A stretch of 33,790 bases of DNA from the NCBI RefSeq assembly GCF_001644025.1, contig NZ_LUUK01000218.1:1-33790 (forward strand), given 5' to 3'. The notes beneath the pieces are model-generated. The model made no database searches. It saw nothing but the letters and a program-made list of their open reading frames with translations, and was not told where the DNA came from. Numbering within the stretch: the stretch's first letter is position 1; each line of letters starts with the position of its first letter. Below, one piece after another: positions 16,403-23,997 of this stretch. Source of the DNA: Methylomonas koyamae. GTDB lineage: Bacteria > Pseudomonadota > Gammaproteobacteria > Methylococcales > Methylomonadaceae. The position numbers and the translations under genes are program-made.

Positions 16403-17305
16403 TTAACCCGCCGGGCTCAGCGCCGCCTGCATTTGCGCGACGCTTTGCGGACGGTGTTCCGGAAACACCGCCATCGCCCAATCGATGGCCTTTAGCAGAT
16501 ATTCCGGGTAACGGCGTTTGAAAGCCTTGACGGCCGGCGGCAAATCGTCTTGCTTGACCCGGTCGGGCGACGACATCGGAATCCGGCAATCCAAACAGGC
16601 GCGCATACTGGCGCCCACCGCATACAGGTCGGACCAAGGTCCCAGATTGCCTTGGCTATCGTATTGTTCGATCGGCGAATACCCGTTGGTCAGCACCTTG
16701 GCTCGACTGCGTTGCGGCGACAGCGAGATCTTGCGAATCGCGCCGAAATCCAGCAACAGCGGATCGTTGCCGCTACGGATCAAAATGTTGGCGGGTTTGA
16801 TGTCCAAGTGTACCAATCCCTTGTGATGCACGACTTCGATACCGGTCAGCAATTGCCGAAACACGGTCAAAAGGAATTCCTCGGTGATCGGCAGCATCCG
16901 TTTATGGAGAATTTTATCCAGGGTGACGCCGTAGTCGTAGGCCATCACCATGTACACGGTATCGTTGGCCTGAAAGAAGTTGATGACGTCGACGATGTTG
17001 TGGTGCTTGAGCATCGCCAATACCTTGGCTTCCTCGAAAAACAAGGCCCTGCCGCGCATGAACAACGCCTTGGCTTCGTCGCCGTTGGGCACGACCACAT
17101 TGTTCCAGGTGCGGTGGGCCAGCTTGCGCGGCAGGTATTCCTTAATCGCGACTTGTACCTGATCGGCCATTTGCCTGGCCAGATACACCGAACTGAAGCC
17201 GCCGTGCGCCAATTCCCGCTCGATCATGTACTGATCTATAATGGTGCCCGATTGCAGGTAATTCCACTGCTTAGGATAGGTTTCGGGATCGTAGTATTCG
17301 GCCAT
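16403..17305 (-). CDS. Ser/Thr protein kinase (Hanks-type), soluble
   Basis: This 300-residue protein is a single eukaryotic-like kinase domain. Visible motifs are the glycine-rich loop ELAHGGFSSVYLA (31-43), the VAIK lysine K55, the alpha-C glutamate in FFEEAK (91-92), the catalytic loop HLDIKPANI with D168, the metal-binding DFG at D186, and NGYSPIEQY in the activation/P+1 segment. The HLD instead of HRD loop means the activation-loop arginine contact is absent, as in many bacterial kinases that do not depend on it. No transmembrane or PASTA segment is present, so it acts in the cytoplasm. ATG 17305 is chosen over an in-frame TTG at 17311; no strong ribosome site is seen. It is divergent from yicC with only 42 bp between start codons. 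Targets are unknown. Confidence 0.93.
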   Translation of the reverse strand: MAEYYDPETYPKQWNYLQSGTIIDQYMIERELAHGGFSSVYLARQMADQVQVAIKEYLPRKLAHRTWNNVVVPNGDEAKALFMRGRALFFEEAKVLAMLKHHNIVDVINFFQANDTVYMVMAYDYGVTLDKILHKRMLPITEEFLLTVFRQLLTGIEVVHHKGLVHLDIKPANILIRSGNDPLLLDFGAIRKISLSPQRSRAKVLTNGYSPIEQYDSQGNLGPWSDLYAVGASMRACLDCRIPMSSPDRVKQDDLPPAVKAFKRRYPEYLLKAIDWAMAVFPEHRPQSVAQMQAALSPAG

Positions 17306-17347
17306 GGGCAAGCAACGCGGATTGAGGCTCTGGATTATAGGTGAAAA

Positions 17348-18211
17348 ATGATTAGAAGCATGACCGCTTTCGCGGACGGCGAGCTGAGCGCCGACAACCT
17401 GACATTATTGTGCGAGCTGCGTTCGGTCAATCACCGCTATAGCGACGTCAGCGTCAAATTGCCGGAACGCTTGCGCTTCGCCGAAGCCGAGGTTCGGCGC
17501 CTGATCTCGGAAAAACTCAAACGCGGCAAAATCGAATGCTCGCTCGGCTACAAAAAACAAATTGGCGAACAAAGCTTGCACGTCAACCACGAATTCGTGC
17601 GCAAGTTGCTAAGCGTAACCGCCGAAATCGAAACGGCCATGGTCAATCCCCAGCCATTCTCGGCACTGGAAGTCTTAAGCTTTCCCGGCGTTCAACAAGA
17701 AACCGAAATCGACAAGGAAGCGTTGCGCGAGCTTATCCTGCGGTTGCTCAACGCTACACTGGAAAAAATGCTGGATACCCGGGCTCGCGAAGGGACGCAA
17801 CTGGCACAGTTGATCGACGACCGTTGCCAAAAAATCTCCTTGCTGGTCGAAGCCGCGCACAAACGCATGCCGGATGTCCTGCATAACTTGCGCGGCAAGC
17901 TGACCAGCCGGGTCGTCGAAATGGTCGCGGATCCCAACTTCGACCGTCTGGAACAGGAACTGGTCCTGCTGGCGCAAAAATTGGACGTGGCCGAGGAATT
18001 GGACCGTTTGGAAACCCACGTCGCCGAAGTCCAACGCACCCTCAAATTGCCGGAGCCGGCCGGCCGCCGCCTGGACTTCCTGATGCAGGAAATGAACCGC
18101 GAGGCCAATACGCTCGGGTCCAAGTCCGCCGACCGGGAAATGACCCAAATCTCGATAGACTTGAAAGTGCTGATCGAACAAATGCGCGAACAAATTCAAA
18201 ACGTCGAATAA
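17348..18211 (+). CDS. yicC: YicC family endoribonuclease
   Basis: This 287-residue protein is a full-length YicC. It begins MIRSMTAFADGE and continues with CELRSVNHRYSDVSVKLPE, the conserved N-terminal domain (1-155). The C-terminal DUF1732 region (about 200-287) has GRRLDFLMQEMNREANTLGSK and ends with IDLKVLIEQMREQIQNVE. Family members are metal-dependent endoribonucleases involved in RNA turnover and stress adaptation; that is family knowledge. AGGTGA lies just before the ATG. The winged-helix gene follows after 20 bp and is probably cotranscribed. Confidence 0.95.
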   Translation: MIRSMTAFADGELSADNLTLLCELRSVNHRYSDVSVKLPERLRFAEAEVRRLISEKLKRGKIECSLGYKKQIGEQSLHVNHEFVRKLLSVTAEIETAMVNPQPFSALEVLSFPGVQQETEIDKEALRELILRLLNATLEKMLDTRAREGTQLAQLIDDRCQKISLLVEAAHKRMPDVLHNLRGKLTSRVVEMVADPNFDRLEQELVLLAQKLDVAEELDRLETHVAEVQRTLKLPEPAGRRLDFLMQEMNREANTLGSKSADREMTQISIDLKVLIEQMREQIQNVE

Positions 18212-18231
18212 GCCGCCCATTCGGAATTCAC

Positions 18232-18660
18232 ATGAGTGTTAACGACACCAAAACCGGCCACGCCGATCCTACCCTGAAACTAACCTTGCGCCTGATGCAC
18301 TGCGGCGAAATCGCGATGGGTCCGGGCAAGGCCGATTTGCTTGAAGCCATCCAATCCACCGGTTCGATCAACGCCGCCGGCAAATCGATGAACATGAGCT
18401 ACCGGCGCGCCTGGCTGCTGGTCGACGTGATGAATCGCAGCTTTATCAAACCGCTGGTTCAAGCCGCCAAGGGCGGTCGGCACGGCGGCGGCGCCAAACT
18501 GACGCCGTTCGGCCTGGAAGTGTTGGCAAATTATCGAAAAATGGATCAAGCGGCTAAATCGGCTGCCAGAGCCTACTTGCCGCTGTTCGACGGACTGATG
18601 GCCCCCGCCGATTCCGTCAGCCACGCGGAAACGTTACCGGCGGATGCCGAGACTGAATAA
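18232..18660 (+). CDS. ModE-type winged-helix DNA-binding protein without a molybdate domain
   Basis: This 142-residue protein matches the N-terminal DNA-binding half of ModE. The HTH spans about 36-75 (KADLLEAIQSTGSINAAGKS, then MNMSYRRAWLLVDVMNR), followed by the wing GGRHGGGAKLTPFGLEVLANYR. The C-terminal TOBE/MOP domains that bind molybdate are missing; the tail (about 120-142) is short and acidic. Single-domain ModE-like regulators occur widely and often have unknown ligands. No molybdate transport genes are nearby. It is the second gene after yicC (20-bp gap, GGAA before the ATG). Confidence 0.87.
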   Translation: MSVNDTKTGHADPTLKLTLRLMHCGEIAMGPGKADLLEAIQSTGSINAAGKSMNMSYRRAWLLVDVMNRSFIKPLVQAAKGGRHGGGAKLTPFGLEVLANYRKMDQAAKSAARAYLPLFDGLMAPADSVSHAETLPADAETE

Positions 18661-18780
18661 TCCGGTACCTGAATTATCGCTAAGGCATCTTCCCGGCCCG
18701 AGGGCAAGACCGAGTCGGTTCCGGCAACTTTTAGCCTGCGCGACGCAGCCCTCAGTCTGAAACGCCTCGGCCACCGCAAC

Positions 18781-18808
18781 AAAAACCCAATCAGCGCGTC
18801 ATGGGTTT
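18781..18808 (-). terminator. intrinsic terminator of icd
   Basis: Read on the minus strand, AAACCCA (18802-18808) and TGGGTTT (18783-18789) form a 7-bp stem with a 12-nt loop, running straight into TTTTTGTT. It begins about 6 bp after the icd stop codon. On the plus strand it follows the ModE-like gene but lacks a T-run. Confidence 0.65.
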
Positions 18809-18814
18809 GAGGAC

Positions 18815-20044
18815 TTACCCGGCCAGACGCCGCTCCAACCGACCCCGCAAGGTCTCCAGAAACGCTTCGGTCGTTTGATACTGGTCCTCGTTCAAGTTCT
18901 CACCATGAATGCACAAAGCCAAATCCTTGGTCATATAGCCTGCTTCGACGGTATCGACGCATACTTTTTCCAGCAAGTCGCAGAAATGAATGAGCTCGGT
19001 ATTACCATCCAATTTGCCGCGAAACGCCAGGCCGCGCGTCCAGGCGAATATCGACGCGATCGGGTTGGTCGAGGTCGGTTTGCCCTGTTGATGCATGCGG
19101 TAATGGCGGGTGACGGTACCGTGGGCGGCCTCGGCCTCCATGATTTTGCCGTCCGGCGTGACCAACGTCGAGGTCATCAAACCTAGCGACCCGAAGCCTT
19201 GAGCGACGGTGTCGGACTGGACGTCGCCGTCGTAGTTCTTGCAGGCCCAGACGAAAGCGCCATTCCATTTCAGCGCCGAGGCGACCATGTCGTCGATCAG
19301 TTTGTGTTCGTACACGATGCCCTTAGCCTGAAACAAATCGCGGTATTCAGACTGATAAATGGCTTCGAAAATGTCTTTGAAACGACCGTCGTATTTTTTC
19401 AATATCGTGTTTTTAGTGGACAGGTACAGCGGCCAGCCGCGATCCAAGGCCACGTTAAAACAGCTGCGAGCGAATCCGGCAATCGATTCGTCGGTGTTGT
19501 ACATGGCCAAGGCCACGCCATCGCCGTCGAAGTGGTAGACCTCGAAGCTCTGCTCCGGACTGCCGTCGTCCGGCGTAAAGCTGATTCTTAACTTGCCTTT
19601 GCCCTTGGTGACGAAATCGGTAGCGCGGTATTGATCGCCGAACGCGTGCCGGCCGATGCAAATCGGCTGAGTCCAGTTCGGCACCAATCTCGGCACGTTT
19701 TTACAGATAATGGGCTCGCGGAACACGGTGCCGTCCAGAATATTGCGAATGGTGCCGTTAGGCGATTTGTACATTTTCTTCAAGCCGAATTCCTCGACTC
19801 TGGCCTCGTCGGGTGTGATCGTCGCGCATTTGATACCGACACCGTATTTTTTGACCGCCTGAGCGGCGTCAATGGTCACTTGGTCGTCGGTGGCATCGCG
19901 ATGCGTGATACTCAGGTCGTAGTATTCGATCGGTAAATCCAGATAAGGCAGTACCAGTTGGTCCTTAATGAAATGCCAGATGATGCGAGTCATTTCGTCG
20001 CCGTCGATTTCGACGACCGGCTGATTGACGGTAATTTTCTGCAT
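18815..20044 (-). CDS. icd: NADP-dependent isocitrate dehydrogenase (eukaryote-like type)
   Basis: This 409-residue enzyme oxidatively decarboxylates isocitrate to 2-oxoglutarate in the TCA cycle, supplying NADPH and the carbon skeleton for glutamate. It belongs to the homodimeric, eukaryotic-like IDH class: [20 protein letters not shown] at the start, [20 protein letters not shown] (substrate-binding Ser/Asn), [14 protein letters not shown], and [31 protein letters not shown] near 305-335. Length is normal. GGAGG lies 7 nt before the ATG. Transcription is away from the MarR-like gene (147-bp shared upstream region). An intrinsic terminator follows. The subtype call rests on motif order rather than an alignment. 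Confidence 0.97.
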   Translation of the reverse strand: MQKITVNQPVVEIDGDEMTRIIWHFIKDQLVLPYLDLPIEYYDLSITHRDATDDQVTIDAAQAVKKYGVGIKCATITPDEARVEEFGLKKMYKSPNGTIRNILDGTVFREPIICKNVPRLVPNWTQPICIGRHAFGDQYRATDFVTKGKGKLRISFTPDDGSPEQSFEVYHFDGDGVALAMYNTDESIAGFARSCFNVALDRGWPLYLSTKNTILKKYDGRFKDIFEAIYQSEYRDLFQAKGIVYEHKLIDDMVASALKWNGAFVWACKNYDGDVQSDTVAQGFGSLGLMTSTLVTPDGKIMEAEAAHGTVTRHYRMHQQGKPTSTNPIASIFAWTRGLAFRGKLDGNTELIHFCDLLEKVCVDTVEAGYMTKDLALCIHGENLNEDQYQTTEAFLETLRGRLERRLAG

Positions 20045-20191
20045 GGCGGCCTCCGATCGGATGGGTAGAAGCCGCCAGTATAGCCCGCCGCCTCGAGAAC
20101 CGGTGCGGACAATTCGGTAACTCGAGGGAATCTGATCCGGCTATCCGCGCAAGCCACACCGCGTGCGAGTGCCTGTGTTAGAATCGAAACA

Positions 20192-20773
20192 ATGCAGGAA
20201 TTAGAGACTTTTAAGCTGATAGAGCGTATCAGCGCCATATTGCGCTCGGAAGAGCGCAAAAAATACGCGGCGATCGGCTTGCAGCCGGTGCACGGCCAAG
20301 TGCTGGACTATTTGGCCAAATGCAATCATTACAGCAACACCCACGCGGCTGTCGCGGAATATCTGGGTTTGACCAAGGGTACGGTATCCCAGACCATCCA
20401 GATTCTGGAGCGGCGGCATTACTTGGAGAAAACCACCGATGCCGTCGACGGCCGGGTAGTACACCTGACGCTGACCGAAACCGGGTACGCTCTGCTGGAA
20501 GACTTGAAACCGCTGGATGTGTTTAAGCACGCCGAAACCCAACTCAGCGAACGCGAATTCGAGACGATAGGTCAGGCCTTGCGAGCCACGTTGAGCGTGT
20601 TGCAAAAAGTCAATAATTCCAAAAGTTTTGGGCTGTGCCGCTCTTGTCGACATTTTGCCGTCGAGGCCAACCATTATCATTGCGGCCTCACTGAACAACC
20701 GCTGGCGCGCGGCGATACCGAAAAGATTTGCCGCGATCACCAGCCATTTTCCGATCCACACCACGAAGAGTAA
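20192..20773 (+). CDS. MarR-family regulator with C-terminal four-cysteine tail
   Basis: This 193-residue protein has a MarR winged helix: HGQVLDYLAKCNHY, the recognition region VAEYLGLTKGTVSQTIQILE (about 55-73) and the wing DAVDGRVVHLTLTETG (83-98). The C-terminus after residue 145 is unusual for MarR. Cysteines at 149, 152, 164 and 180 in CRSCRHF, HYHCGL and ICRDH could bind zinc or an iron-sulfur cluster and make the protein a metal or redox sensor. The stop is 5 bp before the ubiK start and comM follows closely, so the three genes form an operon. TAGAAT at 20179-20184 ends only 7 nt before the ATG and no ribosome site is visible, so a leaderless mRNA is possible. Ligand and targets are unknown. 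Confidence 0.88.
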   Translation: MQELETFKLIERISAILRSEERKKYAAIGLQPVHGQVLDYLAKCNHYSNTHAAVAEYLGLTKGTVSQTIQILERRHYLEKTTDAVDGRVVHLTLTETGYALLEDLKPLDVFKHAETQLSEREFETIGQALRATLSVLQKVNNSKSFGLCRSCRHFAVEANHYHCGLTEQPLARGDTEKICRDHQPFSDPHHEE

Positions 20774-20778
20774 CCGCC

Positions 20779-21030
20779 ATGTTCGATACCAAGACCATCG
20801 ATAACCTTGCCGACCGCATCTCTAGCGCTATCCCGCCTGGGCTGCATAATCTGAAGGACGACATGGAGAAAAACATCCATGCCTTGTTGCAAAGCGCCCT
20901 GTCCAAGCTCGATTTGGTCAGCCGCGAGGAATTCGAAGTTCAAAAAGCCGTACTGGCCAAAACCCGCGCCAAGCTTGAAGACTTGGAAAAACGCGTTGCC
21001 GAGTTGGAGCTGCGGCTACCCAAAGACTGA
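20779..21030 (+). CDS. ubiK: UbiK, ubiquinone biosynthesis accessory factor (BMFP/YqiC family)
   Basis: This 83-residue protein starts MFDTKTIDNLADRISSAIPP and ends in a coiled coil (about 48-80) with FEVQKAVLAKTRAKLEDLEK. This is the BMFP domain layout of YqiC/UbiK, which binds membrane lipid and UbiJ and helps aerobic ubiquinone synthesis. Length is as usual. The start at 20779 is chosen because the family begins exactly there; upstream in-frame codons lie within the MarR gene. It lies 5 bp after the MarR-like gene and 4 bp before comM. Confidence 0.92.
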   Translation: MFDTKTIDNLADRISSAIPPGLHNLKDDMEKNIHALLQSALSKLDLVSREEFEVQKAVLAKTRAKLEDLEKRVAELELRLPKD

Positions 21031-21034
21031 ACCG

Positions 21035-22564
21035 ATGTCGCTGGCAGTGGTGTACAGCCGGGGGCGCACCGGCATAGACGCCCCGCTGGTCACCGTCGAA
21101 GTCGATGTCGCCAACGGCTTGCCGGCCCTAAACATCGTCGGCTTGCCGGAAACCGCCGTCAAGGAAAGCAAGGATAGGGTGAGGGGTGCGATCGTCAATT
21201 CGCAATTCGAGTTTCCGATCGCGCGGATCACCGTCAATCTGGCGCCGGCCGATTTGCCCAAGGAAGGCGGCCGTTTCGATCTGGCTATCGCGCTGGGCAT
21301 TCTGGCGGCGTCCGGCCAAATCCCGAAAACCACGCTTCACGAATACGAATGTATCGGCGAACTGGCACTGGGCGGCGAGTTGCGGCCGATACCCGGCGCG
21401 CTACCGGTCGCGATTCACTGCCGCAACGCCGCCAGGCAACTGATTTTGCCGGTGTCCTGCGCCGCCGAAGCCAGTCTGATCCAAGACGCGGCATTGCTGC
21501 CTGCCCGCACTTTACTGGAAATCTGCGCCCATCTGACCGGCCGGCAAGCCATCGACTCCGCGTCATACGCATTTGGGCTGCCCACGGCCGCATTCGACAT
21601 CGATTTTGCCGACGTTCACGGACAATTCCACGTCAAACGCGCGCTGGAAATAGCCGCCGCCGGCGCCCACAATTTATTGATGTTAGGCCCGCCCGGCACC
21701 GGCAAGTCGATGTTGGCGGCACGCTTGCCGACAATTTTGCCGGAACTCAGCGAACAGCAAGCGCAGGAAACGGCGGCGATCGCCTCGGTCAGCGACCAGG
21801 GTCTGGATGTCGGCCGCTGGCGGCAACCGCCGTTTCGAGCGCCGCACCATACCGCATCCGCCGCGGCGCTAGTCGGCGGCGGCAGCAACCCCAAGCCTGG
21901 CGAAATTTCCCTTGCCCATCACGGCGCCTTGTTCCTGGACGAATTACCGGAGTTTGATCGCAAGGTGCTGGAAGTCTTACGTGAACCATTGGAAACCGGT
22001 CATATCACGATTTCCCGCGCGAATCGCCAAGCCGATTTTCCGGCACGGTTTCAGTTGATCGCGGCCATGAACCCTTGTCCTTGCGGCTACTTGGGCGATT
22101 CGTCGGGGCGTTGCCGTTGCACCTCTGAGCAAATCGCGCGCTACCGGGCCAGAGTATCGGGCCCGCTACTGGACCGAATCGACATGCACTTGGAAGTCCC
22201 CAGGGTACCGATCTCGGTGTTGCGCGAGGGCGCATCGGCCGGCGAGGAGCGCAGCGAGATCATTCGCGGGCGCGTGGCGGCGGCCCGAAGCATCGCCTAT
22301 AGCCGTTGCGGCAAGGCCAATTCGGCATTATCAGCGGCGGAAGTCAAACGCTACTGCACTCTGACGGACGCAGGCCACCGGCTGCTCGAACAAGCGATGG
22401 AAAAGTTCGGACTGTCGCACCGTGCGTATCATCGCATTCTGAAACTGGCCCGCACCATCGCCGACCTGGCCGGTTCCAATACGATCGAAATTCCGCATCT
22501 AAGCGAAGCCATCGGCTATCGAAAGCTGGATAGAACTCGAGGCGGGCCAAACTCCGGCACATAA
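21035..22564 (+). CDS. comM: ComM/YifB, AAA+ branch-migration helicase (Mg-chelatase-like)
   Basis: This 509-residue protein has the YifB order. An N-terminal ChlI-like domain (about 20-140, LPALNIVGLPETAVKESKDR) is followed by an AAA+ domain with Walker A GPPGTGKSM near 217-225 and Walker B GALFLDELPEF near 296. Next come a Cys-containing insert with NPCPCGYLGDSSGRCRC, and a C-terminal domain with FGLSHRAYHRILKLARTIAD. ComM is a hexameric helicase that promotes branch migration during natural transformation. The start at 21035 (MSLAVVYSRG) is the family start; the frame stays open upstream inside ubiK. The stop codon at 22562-22564 overlaps the T-tract of the terminator of the convergent peroxiredoxin gene. 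Confidence 0.95.
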   Translation: MSLAVVYSRGRTGIDAPLVTVEVDVANGLPALNIVGLPETAVKESKDRVRGAIVNSQFEFPIARITVNLAPADLPKEGGRFDLAIALGILAASGQIPKTTLHEYECIGELALGGELRPIPGALPVAIHCRNAARQLILPVSCAAEASLIQDAALLPARTLLEICAHLTGRQAIDSASYAFGLPTAAFDIDFADVHGQFHVKRALEIAAAGAHNLLMLGPPGTGKSMLAARLPTILPELSEQQAQETAAIASVSDQGLDVGRWRQPPFRAPHHTASAAALVGGGSNPKPGEISLAHHGALFLDELPEFDRKVLEVLREPLETGHITISRANRQADFPARFQLIAAMNPCPCGYLGDSSGRCRCTSEQIARYRARVSGPLLDRIDMHLEVPRVPISVLREGASAGEERSEIIRGRVAAARSIAYSRCGKANSALSAAEVKRYCTLTDAGHRLLEQAMEKFGLSHRAYHRILKLARTIADLAGSNTIEIPHLSEAIGYRKLDRTRGGPNSGT

Positions 22565-22596
22565 AAAAGGCGCGTTGCCTCGACAGCAACGCGCCT
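22562..22596 (-). terminator. strong intrinsic terminator of the peroxiredoxin gene
   Basis: AGGCGCGTTGC (22568-22578) and GCAACGCGCCT (22586-22596) form an 11-bp perfect stem with a 7-nt loop. On the minus strand it is followed directly by a run of T residues (complement of 22563-22568). The T-tract overlaps the comM stop codon. On the plus strand there is no T-run. Confidence 0.85.
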
Positions 22597-22617
22597 ACAA
22601 GCCTAGACCGACGAAGC

Positions 22618-23220
22618 TTACAGTTTGTCGGCGTTTTTGCTCAAGTACTCAGCCACGCCTTGCGGATTGGCGTTCATGCCGGAATCGCCTTTGTTCCAAC
22701 CGGCGGGGCAAACTTCGCCATGCTCTTCGTGGAATTGCAACGCATCGACCATGCGCAGCATTTCGTCGAAGTTGCGACCCAGCGGCAAATCGTTAACCAC
22801 TTGATGGCGCACGACACCTGCTTTGTCGATTAGGAAACTACCGCGAAACGCTACGCCGCCAGCGGATTCAACATCGTAATCTTTGCAGATACTGTGCGTC
22901 AGGTCGGCGGCCAGGGTGTAACGAACCGGACCGATACCGCCTTGGTTGACCGGTGTGTTACGCCATGCATTGTGAGTAAAGTGCGAATCGATGGACACGC
23001 CAACGACTTCGACACCACGGCTTTTGAACTCGTCGATACGGTGATCCAAAGCGATTAGCTCGCTAGGGCAGACGAAGGTAAAGTCCAGCGGATAGAAGAA
23101 AAGTACAGCATATTTGCCGCTCGTGGCTTCAGAAAAACTATAGGAGTCGACGATCTGACCATCGCCCAGAACCGCAGGAACCGTAAAATCGGGGGCTTGC
23201 TTACCAACTAAAACACTCAT
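22618..23220 (-). CDS. 2-Cys peroxiredoxin (AhpC/Prx1 type)
   Basis: This 200-residue cytosolic enzyme reduces hydrogen peroxide and organic peroxides with thiol cofactors. The peroxidatic Cys51 lies in DFTFVCPSE, the resolving Cys171 in GEVCPAGW, and the GGIG motif (94-97) with a C-terminal YL near 193 marks a typical, probably overoxidation-sensitive Prx. An extra cysteine, C112 (ICKDYDVE), is present. GGAGG lies 6 nt before the ATG. The upstream region has TAGAAT as -10 with an inverted repeat over the -35 position (23311-23324), suggesting regulated expression. It is convergent with comM and ends in a strong terminator. Confidence 0.95.
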   Translation of the reverse strand: MSVLVGKQAPDFTVPAVLGDGQIVDSYSFSEATSGKYAVLFFYPLDFTFVCPSELIALDHRIDEFKSRGVEVVGVSIDSHFTHNAWRNTPVNQGGIGPVRYTLAADLTHSICKDYDVESAGGVAFRGSFLIDKAGVVRHQVVNDLPLGRNFDEMLRMVDALQFHEEHGEVCPAGWNKGDSGMNANPQGVAEYLSKNADKL

Positions 23221-23293
23221 TGAGTTCCTCCAAAATTTTTTAAAAACAAAAGGTTAACAGGGGGGAAACGCCTTTGGGGTAAGGCTGAAGCTT

Positions 23294-23324
23294 ATTCTAC
23301 ACTAAAATACTGGGTATTCACCCA
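23294..23324 (-). promoter_or_regulatory. candidate regulated promoter of the peroxiredoxin gene
   Basis: On the minus strand TAGAAT (complement of 23294-23299) is a good -10. The expected -35 position (23317-23322) reads GGTGAA, a poor match, and is covered by the inverted repeat TGGGT-N4-ACCCA (23311-23324). A weak -35 under a dyad fits activator-dependent control, for example by a peroxide sensor, but no known site is recognised. Confidence 0.35.
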
Positions 23325-23397
23325 ATAATCCAGGCAAATTCTACTTGCAAGATGATGCGATTCGCGCTAACTTGTAGGCAAAAGCTTACACAATTAA

Positions 23398-23454
23398 CAG
23401 ACAGTCTGCGTGTGTCTGACTTTAAAATTCACCTGCAGACCTTTTGTGAATTTT
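23398..23454 (+). promoter_or_regulatory. structured 5' leader of the AP2-like gene
   Basis: AAAATTCAC (23424-23432) and GTGAATTTT (23446-23454) form a 9-bp perfect stem with a 13-nt loop, 19 bp before the start codon. The loop contains GCAGAC (23435-23440), which is complementary to GTCTGC at 23404-23409 upstream, allowing a pseudoknot or an alternative fold. It resembles a control leader but no known riboswitch class is recognised. Confidence 0.35.
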
Positions 23455-23472
23455 CTGGTTGGGGTATTAAGT

Positions 23473-23985
23473 ATGGCAAAAGTAAAACACATCACAGAAC
23501 CCGATGCATTCGGTTTTCAAGTTCGCATCGTTCGGCGCGGCAAGGAGAGCAGCCGTTATTTTTCGCATAAACTTTGGGGTAGCAAAACCAAGTCGCTGAA
23601 AGCCGCGATTACTTGGCGCGACCAAATGTTAGTGGTATTAAAAGGCAGCAAGACCCGATTCTTGAAGCCGCCGAAAAACAAAACCACCACCGGCGTAACC
23701 GGCGTATCCCGAACCATCAAGTTCGACCATCGCAAGGACAAAAGCTATCTGTGCTATACCGTGTTCTGGGTCAAAGACAGTAAATCCCGCAACAAAACCT
23801 TCCAAGTCGGCAACGTCGACACGGTAACCGCCGACGACGAGTTACATGCATTTCGAACCGCCAGACTATTCCGTAGCTGTTACGAACACGCCATCGACCA
23901 CGATGCCTATTTCGATGACAGCAAGTTCGCGAACTGGAAAAAACTGCGTTTGTACGAAAACGAAATGCTAAACGCGGTCAGCTAA
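23473..23985 (+). CDS. protein with two AP2-like DNA-binding repeats
   Basis: This 170-residue basic protein appears to contain two AP2/ERF-like three-strand-plus-helix units. The first (about 13-55) reads FGFQVRIVRRGKESSRYFSH followed by SLKAAITWRDQ. The second (about 75-140) reads GVTGVSR, then YTVFWVKDSKSRNKTFQVG and an Ala/Arg-rich helix AFRTARLFRSCYEHA. Bacterial AP2 domains are best known from phage and homing-endonuclease proteins, where they bind DNA. No nuclease or integrase domain is present here, so this may be a free-standing DNA-binding or regulatory protein. The start at 23473 has GGGG 9 nt upstream and removes a Cys-rich N-terminal stretch. It sits between the peroxiredoxin gene (divergent) and nadC (convergent, 12-bp gap). 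Confidence 0.68.
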   Translation: MAKVKHITEPDAFGFQVRIVRRGKESSRYFSHKLWGSKTKSLKAAITWRDQMLVVLKGSKTRFLKPPKNKTTTGVTGVSRTIKFDHRKDKSYLCYTVFWVKDSKSRNKTFQVGNVDTVTADDELHAFRTARLFRSCYEHAIDHDAYFDDSKFANWKKLRLYENEMLNAVS

Positions 23986-23997
23986 AACGGCCTAGGT

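Noticed and set aside
16550-17344. 264-codon frame on the plus strand over the kinase gene
   Set aside because: It is the antisense of a kinase with all catalytic motifs; its translation has no domain pattern.
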